In this document: piece by piece, positions 1-8,797 of the stretch
Layout of the letters: each line of letters starts with the position of its first letter
Numbering within the stretch: position 1 is the first letter of the stretch
Position numbers and translations under genes: made by a program
The notes under the pieces: model-generated
Told to the model about the DNA's origin: nothing
Database searches by the model: none
The model's input: only the letters and a program-made list of their open reading frames with translations
Assembly: GCA_030148805.1 (NCBI GenBank)
Contig: JASBSS010000011.1
Coordinates: 1 to 64,000 of the forward strand
Reading direction: 5' to 3'
Length of the DNA: 64,000 nucleotides
From: Thiogranum sp.
GTDB lineage: Bacteria > Pseudomonadota > Gammaproteobacteria > DSM-19610

Positions 1-43
1 GGGGAGAGGGTTTCTGTAACAGGTGAAGTTATTAAACCAACCA

Positions 44-70
44 TTCGCCCTGAGCCCGTCGAAGGGTGAA
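44..70. repeat. REP-like palindrome
   Basis: An imperfect palindrome with arms TTCGCCCT and AAGGGTGAA around a short GC-rich centre. Motifs of this kind (CCCTTCGACGGGCTC type) are scattered between genes in many Xanthomonadales-like genomes; that link is from memory and was not searched. The remainder of bases 1-286 holds no convincing gene; the short open frames there show no domain and no good start. Confidence 0.5.
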
Positions 71-286
71 CGCGTCCGCCAACCAAGCCCTGCAGAAATA
101 CGGAACTCCGTTAGGGATTCTCAACTTCAGCGCTCAAAATATCCCCATGAGCCCAGGTGCACCTCGGGCTACAGGCGCAAGGCTCCGCGCCGGCACAGAC
201 GGTTCGGCAGACAACCGAGTAGGGCTCTGCCGCTGCATCCGCGAAAGGGTCCTGGAACCGCCTGTCTCTTTAACAAGCTAGACGTA

Positions 287-327
287 CTGCCCGCCGGGCC
301 CGCAAGGGCCCGGTGCGGCAGGTTTTT
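287..327 (+). terminator. Rho-independent terminator, plus strand
   Basis: The inner stem CGGGCCC (295-301) pairs with GGGCCCG (306-312) around a GCAA tetraloop, and an outer stem CTGCC pairs with GGCAG (317-321), followed by GTTTTT (322-327). The T-tract faces right, so it ends a plus-strand transcript coming from the left edge. It touches the stop of emrB, which is on the opposite strand and gains no T-tract from it. Confidence 0.75.
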
Positions 328-1918
328 AGTGAGCGCCCGCGTCGGCCCCAGGCGGAGCGTTTGGTTTCTCGATCAGCGGCAGCAGCAGCGCCAGGCTGGC
401 CACCAGGATCGACAGCATCAGCAGCAAATCGTTGAAGGTCATCACCAGTGCCTGCTGCGCGACACGCTGGGCAAAGATGCCCACTGCGGCGGATTGCGCG
501 TCGCTGCCCAGCATCGGCGACAGCGAGCCGGAAGCGGCGATGGCGGCCTCGCGCACCGGCGTGCGCGACAGGTTCACGGTCTCGGCCAGGTGCGACCAGT
601 GCATCGACTGCAGGCGTGACAGCATCGTGTTGATCAGTGCCAAGCCGATGGCACCACCGAGGTTGCGCATCAGGTTGAACAGGCCGCTGCCGTTCTTGAT
701 GTCTTCCGGCGGCAGCGTGCCCAGCGCCAGGCCGGTCATCGACACCATGCAGAACATGAAGCCGTGGCCGCGCAGCACCTGCGGCCACAGGAACTGGTCG
801 ATGCTGGATTGCGCGGTGAGGTTGGCGTTGAGCCAGGTGCCCAGGGCCACGGAGAACAGGCCCCAGGCCAGCATGATGCGCAGGTCCAGCCGCTTCTGCG
901 CCTGGCCCGCCAGCGGCGCGGTCAGGAACATGGCGACGCCGGTCACCATCATCACGTGGCCGATCTGCAGCGAGCTGTAGCCGCGCACGGTGCCGAAGAA
1001 CAGCGGCACGAGATACACGATACCGTAGAGCATCACGCCGACCACGAACGCGACCACCGCGCCCGCGGCGAAGTTGCGGTTGCGGAACACGCGCAGGTCC
1101 ACGATCGGTTCCTTGTGCGTCAGCGAGCGCCAGAAGAACATCACGCCGGCGATGATCGCCACGAAGAACAGCGGACGCACGGTGTCGTCCTCCAGCCAGT
1201 CATGGCGCGGGCCTTCGTCCAGCACGTATTCCAGGCTGCCGAGGAACAGCGCCATCAGCGCCAGGCCGATGAAGTCGATGCGGCGCGCCAGGCTCCAGTC
1301 GGGCTTGTCGATGTCCACCAGGTTCCACACCACCAGCGCCACCACCAGGCCGGGGATCAGGTTCACCAGGAACAGCCAGTGCCAGGAGAAGGCGTCGGTG
1401 AGGTAGCCGCCGATGGTGGGGCCCAGGGCCGGCGCCAGCGTCGACACCAGGCCCAGCGACACCAGCGGTACCGTGCGCTTCTCCGGTGGGAACACCATGA
1501 ACATGGCGGCGAAGGTGGTGGGGATCATGCCGCCGCCGAGGAAGCCCTGCAGCGCGCGGAAGATCACCATGGACTCGATGTTCCAGGCGAAGGCGCAGGC
1601 CAGCGAAGCCAGCGTGAAGCCCACGGCGCTCATGACGAAGTACACGCGCGTGGACAGCAGGCGCGAGAGATAGCCCGACAGCGGGATCGCGATGACCTCC
1701 GCGATCAGGTAGCTGGTCTGGACCCAGGTCAGCTCCTCGGCGCTGGCCGACAGGCCGGCCTGGATCTGGTTCAGCGAGCTGGCGACGATCTGGATGTCCA
1801 GGATCGCCATGAAGTTGCCGAACACCATCGCCACGAAGCCGATCCAGGCGCGCAGCGCCAGCGCGCGGGCTTCCGGGCTGCCGGGCAGCGGGGCGGGGGT
1901 GTCGGCGACGGTATTCAC
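326..1918 (-). CDS. emrB: EmrB/QacA-type drug efflux MFS permease (DHA2, 14 TM)
   Basis: This is a proton-driven exporter of the inner membrane that works with an EmrA-type adaptor and an outer-membrane channel to expel hydrophobic toxins. The 530-residue length fits the 14-helix DHA2 family. An acidic residue sits in the first helix (LDIQIVASSL, Asp41), the family motif WVQTSYLIAE lies at 65-74, and alternating hydrophobic helices continue to a short charged tail. The gene follows emrA by 24 bases on the same strand, so the two are co-transcribed. The TetR gene and TolC-like gene on the other side of the divergent promoter complete the tripartite pump. The substrate cannot be told from sequence. 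Confidence 0.93.
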   Translation of the reverse strand: MNTVADTPAPLPGSPEARALALRAWIGFVAMVFGNFMAILDIQIVASSLNQIQAGLSASAEELTWVQTSYLIAEVIAIPLSGYLSRLLSTRVYFVMSAVGFTLASLACAFAWNIESMVIFRALQGFLGGGMIPTTFAAMFMVFPPEKRTVPLVSLGLVSTLAPALGPTIGGYLTDAFSWHWLFLVNLIPGLVVALVVWNLVDIDKPDWSLARRIDFIGLALMALFLGSLEYVLDEGPRHDWLEDDTVRPLFFVAIIAGVMFFWRSLTHKEPIVDLRVFRNRNFAAGAVVAFVVGVMLYGIVYLVPLFFGTVRGYSSLQIGHVMMVTGVAMFLTAPLAGQAQKRLDLRIMLAWGLFSVALGTWLNANLTAQSSIDQFLWPQVLRGHGFMFCMVSMTGLALGTLPPEDIKNGSGLFNLMRNLGGAIGLALINTMLSRLQSMHWSHLAETVNLSRTPVREAAIAASGSLSPMLGSDAQSAAVGIFAQRVAQQALVMTFNDLLLMLSILVASLALLLPLIEKPNAPPGADAGAH

Positions 1919-1942
1919 GGTGTCAGGCGGCAGATGTCGGCT

Positions 1943-2989
1943 TTACTGTGCGGCGGCGGTGCGGGTGTCCACCGACACTTCCACCGACATGCCCGGGCGC
2001 AGCAGGCCGGCCAGCTCGCCGGGGTTGTCGAACACCAGCTTCACCGGCACGCGCTGCACGATCTTGTTGAAGTTGCCGGTGGCATTGTCCGGCGGCAGCA
2101 GCGCGAACTCGGCGCCGCTGGCGGGGGAGACGCTGTCGATGCGCGCGGTCAGCGGCTTGTCGGGGAAGGCGTCGATCTTGATCTCGGCGGTCTGGCCCAC
2201 ACGCACGCCGGTGAGCTGCGTTTCCTTGAAGTTGGCTTCCACGAACACCGCCTGCAGCGGCACCAGCGACAGCAGGCGCAGGCCGGCGTTGACGCGCTCG
2301 CCCACGCGGGCGGCGAGGTCGCCCACCACGCCGTCCACCGGCGCGCGCAGCTCGGTGGCGGCAAAGTCGATCTCGGCCAGCTTGAGCATGGCGCGCGCGG
2401 CTTCCAGCTCGGCTTCCTGGCGGGCGCGGTCGGCATCCAGCGTCGCCGACTGCTGGCGCGCGGCAGCCACGCCGGCCTGGGCGCGCTCCACCTGGGCGCT
2501 GCCGGACTTGTAGGCGGCGCTGGCGGTATCCAGGCGCGCCTGGTTGGCCACGCCCTCCTTCACCAGGCGGTCGGCGCGCTGCCAGTCCTTCTCCAGGCGC
2601 TGGCGGTCCGCGCCGGCGGCCACGGCATTGGCCTCGGCCTCGCGGATCATTGCGGCCTGGTAGCTCTTCTGCTCGACATTGGCCTTGAGCGCCGCCTCGC
2701 GCACCGCCACGGCGGCGCGGGCGTTCTCGACCTTGGCCTCGTAGTCGCGCGGGTCGATGCGTGCCAGCAGGTCGCCCTTCTTGACCGTCTGGTTGTTGCG
2801 CACCGCCACTTCCACGATCTCGCCGCTGATGCGCGGCGTGATCGCGGTGATGTCCGCCCGCACATAGGCGTTGTCGGTGGATTCGAAGAAGCGGCCGTGG
2901 AACCACCAGCGCGCGCCCAGGGCGATGGCGCCGACCAGCAGCGTGCCCAGGATGACCAGGCGCAGGCCTTGGCGTTTTTCGGCAGTCAT
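1943..2989 (-). CDS. emrA: EmrA-type periplasmic adaptor (HlyD family)
   Basis: This membrane-fusion protein links the EmrB permease to an outer-membrane channel. One N-terminal membrane helix (about residues 10-28) is followed by the FFESTDNAYV entry motif, a lipoyl-like half, a long coiled-coil rich in Ala/Glu/Arg (about 80-200), a second lipoyl half (ELRAPVDGVVG) and a beta-barrel carrying PPDNATGNFNKIVQR, typical of EmrA. The ATG at 2989 was chosen because AAGGAAAG lies five bases upstream and gives the usual 348 residues. The frame stays open to 3280, but that extension would run across the candidate operator and into the TetR gene. Confidence 0.92.
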   Translation of the reverse strand: MTAEKRQGLRLVILGTLLVGAIALGARWWFHGRFFESTDNAYVRADITAITPRISGEIVEVAVRNNQTVKKGDLLARIDPRDYEAKVENARAAVAVREAALKANVEQKSYQAAMIREAEANAVAAGADRQRLEKDWQRADRLVKEGVANQARLDTASAAYKSGSAQVERAQAGVAAARQQSATLDADRARQEAELEAARAMLKLAEIDFAATELRAPVDGVVGDLAARVGERVNAGLRLLSLVPLQAVFVEANFKETQLTGVRVGQTAEIKIDAFPDKPLTARIDSVSPASGAEFALLPPDNATGNFNKIVQRVPVKLVFDNPGELAGLLRPGMSVEVSVDTRTAAAQ

Positions 2990-3052
2990 GTTGCTTTCCT
3001 TGGTGTTCGGGTCTGCCGGGTTCCGGGCTTGTCCGGGGCGGGGCAGGGTGTT

Positions 3053-3077
3053 AATGTACTGAACGTTACAGTTCATT
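3053..3077. promoter_or_regulatory. Candidate TetR operator between emrA and its regulator
   Basis: A 25-base imperfect palindrome lies in the divergent gap. Its core is TGAAC-N6-GTTCA (3060-3064 and 3071-3075), extended by matching AATG and CATT ends. It sits 12 bases before the TetR start and 63 bases before the emrA start, where binding would block both promoters. Assigning it to this TetR is inference from position and symmetry. Confidence 0.6.
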
Positions 3078-3089
3078 CTCTGCCCGACC

Positions 3090-3776
3090 GTGCCGAAAGT
3101 CAAACCCCAGCGAATCGCCGAAACGCGCCCAGCCAAGGCCCCCCAGCCGCCCGTCCCGGCCACCCGCCGCGGCGAGTTGCGCCGTGCGGCCCTGATCGAC
3201 GCCGCCCGCGACATCTTCCTGGAGCAGGGCTTTGCCCGGGCCAGCATCGACGAGGTGGTGCAGCGGGTGGGCGGCTCCAAGGCTAGCGTCTACCAGTACT
3301 TCGGCAGCAAGGAAGGCCTGTTCGGCGAGATGATCGCCCACCAGTGCCAGCAGCTGATCGACAGCGCCGAGTTCCCGGGCCGCGGTGGCGCGCCCGGATC
3401 CGACGTGGAGCAGGTGCTATTGCAGTTCGCGCGCCGCGTGGTGCAACTGTTCCTGGCGCCGGCGCGCATCGCCATGCACCGCGCGATGATCGCCGAGGCC
3501 GAGCGTTTCCCCGAGCTGGCCGAACGCTTCTACGAGGCCGGCCCCAAGCGCGGCCTGGCGCTGCTGTCGGCCTACCTGCGCAGCCAGCACGAAGCCGGCA
3601 CGCTCGACTGCCCCAAGCCCGAGTGGTCCGCCATCCAGTTCATGAACCTGGTGCGCACCTATCCCATGTTCCGCGCCCTGCACGGCATGCAGCCGATGCC
3701 GGACGGCGAGGACCTGGACGAATTCCTGCAGCACGCGGTGCGCCTGTTCCTCGATGGCTGCCGCATCAAACGCTGA
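3090..3776 (+). CDS. TetR/AcrR-family repressor of the efflux operon
   Basis: This DNA-binding repressor probably controls the divergent emrAB genes and its own unit. The first 30 residues are a Pro/Lys/Arg-rich extension. The TetR_N domain follows (about 29-75), with the recognition helix in SIDEVVQRVGGSKASVYQYFGSKEGLF, a classical TetR match. The C-terminal ligand domain (about 85-228) is helical. The start is GTG at 3090, just after the candidate operator. The gene ends 20 bases before the TolC-like gene, so the two are probably one transcript. The inducer is unknown. Confidence 0.9.
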   Translation: MPKVKPQRIAETRPAKAPQPPVPATRRGELRRAALIDAARDIFLEQGFARASIDEVVQRVGGSKASVYQYFGSKEGLFGEMIAHQCQQLIDSAEFPGRGGAPGSDVEQVLLQFARRVVQLFLAPARIAMHRAMIAEAERFPELAERFYEAGPKRGLALLSAYLRSQHEAGTLDCPKPEWSAIQFMNLVRTYPMFRALHGMQPMPDGEDLDEFLQHAVRLFLDGCRIKR

Positions 3777-3796
3777 ATGAGGCCCGGAGACCCACA

Positions 3797-5056
3797 ATGA
3801 AGCCTTCCTTCCTGATCGCGCTGCTGCTCGCCGCCCCGGCGGCACAGGCCCTGACCCTCAACGAGGCGGCGCAGGCGGCCCTGCGCAGCGACCCGCGCAT
3901 CCAGGCGGCCGATGCCGACGTCGCCGCCGCGGCAGGCGGGCTGGACCTGGCGCGTGCCGGCTACCGTCCCAGCCTGGGCATCTCGGCCGACATCGGCCGC
4001 TCGGATTTCCAGGTGGACTCGGCGTTCCCGCCCTCCGGCACGCGCACGCCCAATTCCGCCGGCGTGCAGCTGACGCAGCCGCTCTATGCCGGCGGTCGCA
4101 TCGATGCCGCCTACGACGCCGCCAGCAGTGACGCCGAAGGCGCCGGCAGCCGCCAGTCGGCCACGCGGCAGCAGGTGTTGCTGGCCGCGGTGAACGCCTA
4201 TCTCGGCGTGGCGCGCGACCGCGTGGTGATCGATCTCAACGAGGCCAACCTGCGCGCGCTGACCACCGCCGGTGGCGATACGCAGAAGCGCTTCGACGCG
4301 GGCGAGGCGACGCGCACCGACGTCTCGCAGGCGCAGGCGCGCGTGGCCGGCGCCCAGGCCGAACTGGCCGGCGCCCGCGCCGCGCTGCGGGCCTCGGCGG
4401 CGAGCTTCGAGCGTGTCGTCGGCGCGGCGCCGGAGGCGCTGGCCGAGCCGGCCTCGGAGCCGGCGCTGCCCGCGACGCTGGCGGAAGCCCTGCAGCAGTC
4501 GCGCGGCTCGCCGCTGCTGCTCGAAGCCAAGGCGCAGCAGCGCGCCGCGCAGGCCGGCGTTGCCGGCGCCCGCGCCGCGGCGATGCCGCAACTGTCGCTG
4601 GATGCGCAGGCCAGCACCGCCGACAACACCGACTTCGGCTACGAGCGCATCGACCGCTGGTCGGCGCTGGTGAAGCTGCAGGTGCCGATCTACCAGGGCG
4701 GCGGGCTGCGTGCGCGCGTGCATGAAGCGGAGGCGCGGCAGACGCAGGCCGGCGCGCTGGCGGCCGACGCGCAGCGCGCCGTGGATGAATCCGTGATCCA
4801 GGCCTGGGAAGCGCTGCAGGCCGCGCGTGATCGCGTGCCGGCCTACGAGGCGCAGGTGCAGGCCGCGGACTACGCGCTCGACGGCGTGCGCAAGGAACTG
4901 CAGGTGGGCAGCCGCACCACGCTGGACCTGCTCGACGCCGAGCGTGAACTGTTGGCCGCGCAGGTGAACCTGGCCAACAGCCGGCGCGATCGCACGGCGG
5001 CGGCGTACCGCCTGCTGGCGGTGTGTGGGCAGTTGGAGCTGGCGGCGATTCGTTAG
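3797..5056 (+). CDS. TolC-family outer-membrane efflux channel
   Basis: This is the outer-membrane exit duct for the EmrAB-like pump encoded divergently. The first 20 residues are a signal peptide ending in AAQA, with mature LTLNEAAQAAL, the usual start of the outer-membrane efflux fold. Two repeated OEP halves can be seen: about 22-210 with VQLTQPLYAGGRID, and about 225-410 with LVKLQVPIYQGGGLRARV. The usual ending with LDLLDAERELLAAQVNLANSRRD is present. The length of 419 residues is normal. The ATG at 3797 follows a GGAGA ribosome site and lies 20 bases after the TetR stop. Confidence 0.92.
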   Translation: MKPSFLIALLLAAPAAQALTLNEAAQAALRSDPRIQAADADVAAAAGGLDLARAGYRPSLGISADIGRSDFQVDSAFPPSGTRTPNSAGVQLTQPLYAGGRIDAAYDAASSDAEGAGSRQSATRQQVLLAAVNAYLGVARDRVVIDLNEANLRALTTAGGDTQKRFDAGEATRTDVSQAQARVAGAQAELAGARAALRASAASFERVVGAAPEALAEPASEPALPATLAEALQQSRGSPLLLEAKAQQRAAQAGVAGARAAAMPQLSLDAQASTADNTDFGYERIDRWSALVKLQVPIYQGGGLRARVHEAEARQTQAGALAADAQRAVDESVIQAWEALQAARDRVPAYEAQVQAADYALDGVRKELQVGSRTTLDLLDAERELLAAQVNLANSRRDRTAAAYRLLAVCGQLELAAIR

Positions 5057-5165
5057 AGAGATTTTCTCCTCGCCCTCTGCTGGGAGAGGCATGAAGACGG
5101 TGACGCCATCCATGGCGGGACTTCATCTCCAGATCTGGCCCCGGGGCGGCCCTACATGGCCGCCC

Positions 5166-5222
5166 GTGATTCATCGCGCTTTGGCGATGCCATTTAGGCA
5201 TCGCCCAAGCGCGATGAATCAC
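5166..5222. repeat. Long near-perfect hairpin (26-bp arms)
   Basis: Arms at 5166-5191 and 5197-5222 pair over 26 bases with one mismatch around the loop ATTTA. The outer arm is GTGATTCATCGCGCTT and the inner arm GGCGATGCC. No T-tract follows on either side, so it is not an ordinary terminator. The rest of the gap 5057-5490 holds a GGGAGAGG motif near 5080 and GC-rich sequence in which I see no gene. Confidence 0.7.
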
Positions 5223-5490
5223 CCGCAAGCGGGCGAGGGGAGCAGAAACGAATCGCGGCTCGCTTCCCAAAGCTAGCGCCCCGCGCCGCAATGGCGTAAG
5301 AATGCGGGCAAGGACCCGCCCACAGGGAGTGGCGGGCGATAAGAAGAAGGGAGAACAAACCGTCCGTCGCCGTCCGGCGACCGCAGGCCTGGACCTGCGC
5401 GCGGGGGCTGGGCGGCATGCCCACACTGCGGACACGCTCGCGCGGAGTCGCGGGCCCTCCCAAGAAAGTAGCCCGAAGGATTGCGACGAC

Positions 5491-6441
5491 ATGCCGCATG
5501 TAACGCTGCGCGACGGTGCGCGGATGCATTACTGGGACATCGGCCGGGGCCCGGCCTGTGTTCTTCTCCACGGTTTCGGCATGCACGGCTGGATGTGGCT
5601 GCCGCTGGTGGCGCCGCTGGCGCTGCGCAACCGCTTCATCCTTCCCGACCTGCGCGGCTTTGGCCGCTCGCACCTGCTGCCGATCCGCAAGCCCAATGCG
5701 CTGGAGCAGCACGCAGACGATCTCGAGGACCTGCTTACTGCGCTGGACCTGAAGCAGCCGGCGCTGGCCGGCATGTCGATGGGCGCCTGCACCTCGCTGG
5801 AGTACCAGCGCCGCTACGGCTTCGACCGCGTTTCCGGCTATCTCAACATCGACAACCCGCCCTGCGTCACCGGCAAGCCCGGCTGGCCCTGGGGCCTGTT
5901 CGGTGAGCGCCACCTGGCCTTCCGCGGCGAGCTGCGCGAGCTGATCGCCGATCTCGGCGAGCACGCGCCGTACACGCCGTTCGAGGAACTGCCGAAGAAG
6001 CTGCGTGGCCGCATGTGGCAGCACCTGGCGCAGTTCGGCATGGACGCGGTGGAGAACCCTGTGCTGCAGCGCCTGTTCAGCCTCGGCCGCTTCGAGCCGC
6101 TGATCAAGCGCCTGGCCGGCACCGGCCAGTGGCGCGTCTACATCGACATCATGCGCACCTACGCCGAGATGGACCACGACTGGCGCGACTCGGTGGGCCG
6201 CACCCAGGGCAAGATTTTCCGCGTCTTCGCCGGCACGCATTCCCGGCTATATCCCATCGAAGGGCAGATGGCCTTCTCGCGCTACGTGCCGGACGTGGAG
6301 ATCGTGCGCTTCGAGGGTGCCGGCCACTGCGTGCAGTTCGACTCGCCGGCGCTGTTCACCCGCGAGCTGGGCCGCTTCCTGGACGACGTGCACCGCCGTC
6401 CGCAGCGTGTGGCGGCAGAGCCACAGCGCCTCCGGGCCTGA
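5491..6441 (+). CDS. Alpha/beta-fold hydrolase
   Basis: This is a soluble alpha/beta hydrolase of unknown substrate, 316 residues. The oxyanion motif LLHGFG lies at 25-30, the nucleophile elbow GMSMG has Ser96, and the catalytic His is probably His279 in GAGHCVQFD. At the usual Asp position the sequence reads AGTHSRLYP, with Ser251 where Asp is expected, so either another acid completes the triad or activity is altered. The start at 5491 follows CCGAAGGA and begins the domain cleanly; the open frame continues upstream to 5302 without domain content. It lies 58 bases before a PhaC-like hydrolase and may share its transcript. Confidence 0.85.
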   Translation: MPHVTLRDGARMHYWDIGRGPACVLLHGFGMHGWMWLPLVAPLALRNRFILPDLRGFGRSHLLPIRKPNALEQHADDLEDLLTALDLKQPALAGMSMGACTSLEYQRRYGFDRVSGYLNIDNPPCVTGKPGWPWGLFGERHLAFRGELRELIADLGEHAPYTPFEELPKKLRGRMWQHLAQFGMDAVENPVLQRLFSLGRFEPLIKRLAGTGQWRVYIDIMRTYAEMDHDWRDSVGRTQGKIFRVFAGTHSRLYPIEGQMAFSRYVPDVEIVRFEGAGHCVQFDSPALFTRELGRFLDDVHRRPQRVAAEPQRLRA

Positions 6442-6499
6442 GCCGCTATTCTTTCCCGGTGCGCAGGAGCCATAGACTCCTGCGGCCGGGAGAGAAGAA

Positions 6500-7741
6500 A
6501 TGAACCGACTGCAGAAGGAGGCCCTGGACCAGGGCCTGAAGCTCCACGAACGTGTAGCGGCGATGGCGGACAACGCCTTCGACTGGCTGTTCCTGCGCGA
6601 GACCCTGATCAAGTCGGGACTGACCCCCTTCGAGACGGTCTACACCGGCGACCCGATGTCGCTGCGCTACTACCCGCCCCCGGCCGAGTCCGGCATCGAG
6701 CTGGCCGACGGCAGCCGCATGGCGGTGCGCCAGCAGCGCCACCCGGTGCCGCTGGTGCTGGTGCCGCCCTTGGGCGTCACCACCGAGACCTTCGACCTGC
6801 TGCCGCAGCGCAGCCTGGTGCGCTACCTCTCCGCTCGCGGCTTCCACGTCTACCTGATCGACTGGGGCAAGCCCGAGAAGCGCCATGCCGGCCTGGGGCT
6901 GAAGGACTATGCCATCGACATGTTCGGCACCGCCCTGGCCGAGGTGCGCGCGCACTCCGGCGTGAAGGAGGTGTCGCTGATGGGCTGGTGCATGGGCGGC
7001 CTGCTGTGCCTGATGCACATGGGCTTCTCGCAGGACAAGCACATCCGCAATCTCATCACGGTGGCCAGCCCCATCGACCTGCGCGGCGGCGGCATCGTCG
7101 CGCGCAGCGCCACGGTGCTGAACACGCCGGCCAAGCTGGTGCGCCGCTTCAGCTCGCTGCGCCTGCACATGCTGGACCCCATCCGCCTGCACGCGCCGGG
7201 CTGGCTGACCACGCTGGCCTTCAAGATGACCGACCCGGTCGGCGCCGTCACCAGCTACTGGGACCTGCTGGCGCGGCTGTGGGACCGCGACTTCGTCGAG
7301 AGCCATTCCACCACCGCGGACTACCTGAACAACATGCTGCTGTACCCCGGCGGCGTGATCCAGGACATGGTGGTGAAGATGGCCATCGACAACCAGCTCG
7401 CCGCCGGCCGCATCGAGGTGCGCGACCGCGTCGCGGACCTGACGAAGATCAAGGCCAACCTGCTGGTGTTCGCCGGCACCAGCGACATCCTCGTGCCGGC
7501 GCAGATCGCGCGACGCATCGTCGAGGTGGTGGCGTCCAGGGACAAGGAATTCCGCATTGCGCCCGGCGGGCACATGGGCGTGATCCTGGGCAGCGGCGCG
7601 CCCCGGCAAGTCTGGGAGGCCAGCGCGCAGTGGCTCGACGAGCGCTCCGGCCTGGATGAGGCCCCGGCCAAGGACACCGCGGCTACCGCCTCACTGCGTC
7701 GGGCGCGGCGCTCCCGCATCGCTGACGATCCCACGCTCTGA
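6500..7741 (+). CDS. PHA synthase-like alpha/beta hydrolase (PhaC/PhaE type)
   Basis: The 413-residue protein resembles class III polyhydroxyalkanoate synthases. It has the lipase-like box GWCMGG with Cys164 in place of Ser, YLIDWGKPE at 118-126, an acid in GTSDILVP (about Asp329) and a His in GGHMGV (about His358), giving a Cys-Asp-His triad. Class III PhaC is somewhat shorter and needs a PhaE partner, which is not seen here; no phasin or depolymerase lies nearby either. It may therefore be a polymer synthase or an acyltransferase/esterase derived from one. An AGGA-like site precedes the ATG at 6500. The last 51 bases overlap the convergent ybhN-like gene. Confidence 0.8.
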   Translation: MNRLQKEALDQGLKLHERVAAMADNAFDWLFLRETLIKSGLTPFETVYTGDPMSLRYYPPPAESGIELADGSRMAVRQQRHPVPLVLVPPLGVTTETFDLLPQRSLVRYLSARGFHVYLIDWGKPEKRHAGLGLKDYAIDMFGTALAEVRAHSGVKEVSLMGWCMGGLLCLMHMGFSQDKHIRNLITVASPIDLRGGGIVARSATVLNTPAKLVRRFSSLRLHMLDPIRLHAPGWLTTLAFKMTDPVGAVTSYWDLLARLWDRDFVESHSTTADYLNNMLLYPGGVIQDMVVKMAIDNQLAAGRIEVRDRVADLTKIKANLLVFAGTSDILVPAQIARRIVEVVASRDKEFRIAPGGHMGVILGSGAPRQVWEASAQWLDERSGLDEAPAKDTAATASLRRARRSRIADDPTL

Positions 7742-8677
7742 GGCGGCGCCGTCGGTGCGCCAGCGCGTCTCCAGCAGCAGGCACACCGGGATGGCGTGCA
7801 CCAGCGGCAGCAGGAACCAGATCGCGCGCCAGGCCAGCAGCGCCGCCAGTACCTGGGCCTCGGCATAGACCGGGCTGAGCAGCGCCAGGAACACCGCCTC
7901 CACCACGCCCAGTCCGCCGGGGATGCGGATCACCAGCGTCGCCAGCGTAGCCAGGTAGTAGGCTCCCATCACCGTGGCCAGCGGCATCGGGTCCGGCATC
8001 AGGCTGTAGATGGTGAGCGTGATCATGGTCCAGCTCAGGCCCGAGAGCGCCAGCTGCGTCAGTGCCATCGGCAACGAGGGCAGGCGCAGGTGCAGCTGTC
8101 GGAAGTGCCAGTCGCGGCGTTTTGCAAAGGCGCACATCGCCAGCCATGCCGTGAGCAGGGCGAGCAGCAACAACCCGGCAGCGCGCAGGGCCATCACGTC
8201 TATCGGCCAGTTCGCCGGCAGTTCCGGCGGGAACAGCACGAACACCAGCCCGGCCACCAGCAGGTACCCGGTCCAGTTGGTCGCCAGCGCCAGGGCCAGG
8301 ACCGGCAGGATCTGCCGCGAGCCCAGGCCCTGGCGTGAATACAGCCGGTAGCGGAAGCCCATGCCGCCGAGCATCGCGCCCAGGTTGAGGTTGAACGCGT
8401 AGCTGACCCCGGCGATGGCCAGGACCCGGCGCGTGGGCAGGTGATGGCCGGCATAGCGCCGGCCGATCAGGTCGTAGGCACTGAAGACCAGGTGGCCCAG
8501 CATCATCAGCAGGACGGCCTGCAGCAGCATCGGCGCCTGGTAGCTGCGCAAGGCCGTGCCGACGGCCGCCCAGTCGATGCTACGGGCGCGGTCCGCCAGC
8601 AGGATCACCACGCCTGCGAAAAACGCGATTGCGATCAGCCGCCCTGCCAGCCGGCGCCGGCGCCGCTTCCTGTCCAT
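7691..8677 (-). CDS. ybhN: YbhN/UPF0104 inner-membrane protein (LPG synthase TM-like)
   Basis: This polytopic membrane protein belongs to the family of the membrane domain of lysylphosphatidylglycerol synthase (flippase-like). About eight hydrophobic segments are visible after an Arg-rich N-terminus, with SYAFNLNLGAMLGGMGFRYRLY and the family signature RIPGGLGVVEAVFL near the C-terminus. The ATG at 8677 follows AAAGGAG and gives 328 residues. It stands divergent from the YbhP-like and ClsB-like genes; in E. coli these three families form one cluster, so a shared role in membrane lipid handling is likely. The exact activity is unknown. Confidence 0.87.
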   Translation of the reverse strand: MDRKRRRRRLAGRLIAIAFFAGVVILLADRARSIDWAAVGTALRSYQAPMLLQAVLLMMLGHLVFSAYDLIGRRYAGHHLPTRRVLAIAGVSYAFNLNLGAMLGGMGFRYRLYSRQGLGSRQILPVLALALATNWTGYLLVAGLVFVLFPPELPANWPIDVMALRAAGLLLLALLTAWLAMCAFAKRRDWHFRQLHLRLPSLPMALTQLALSGLSWTMITLTIYSLMPDPMPLATVMGAYYLATLATLVIRIPGGLGVVEAVFLALLSPVYAEAQVLAALLAWRAIWFLLPLVHAIPVCLLLETRWRTDGAASERGIVSDAGAPRPTQ

Positions 8678-8797
8678 GGAATTGAAGCTCCTTTCACCTA
8701 TTGGAGCGGCGCGGCCGCGGCCGGGTTCCCCTTCAGCCACGGTTCATCGATCCGGGCCGACCATGGGCGCCAACGGATTTTCAGATGTGAGGGGAAC

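Noticed and set aside
764-3286. An 840-codon open frame antisense to emrAB
   Set aside because: It has no domain, is rich in His, Gln, Arg and Gly, and arises from the codon bias of the real genes on the other strand.
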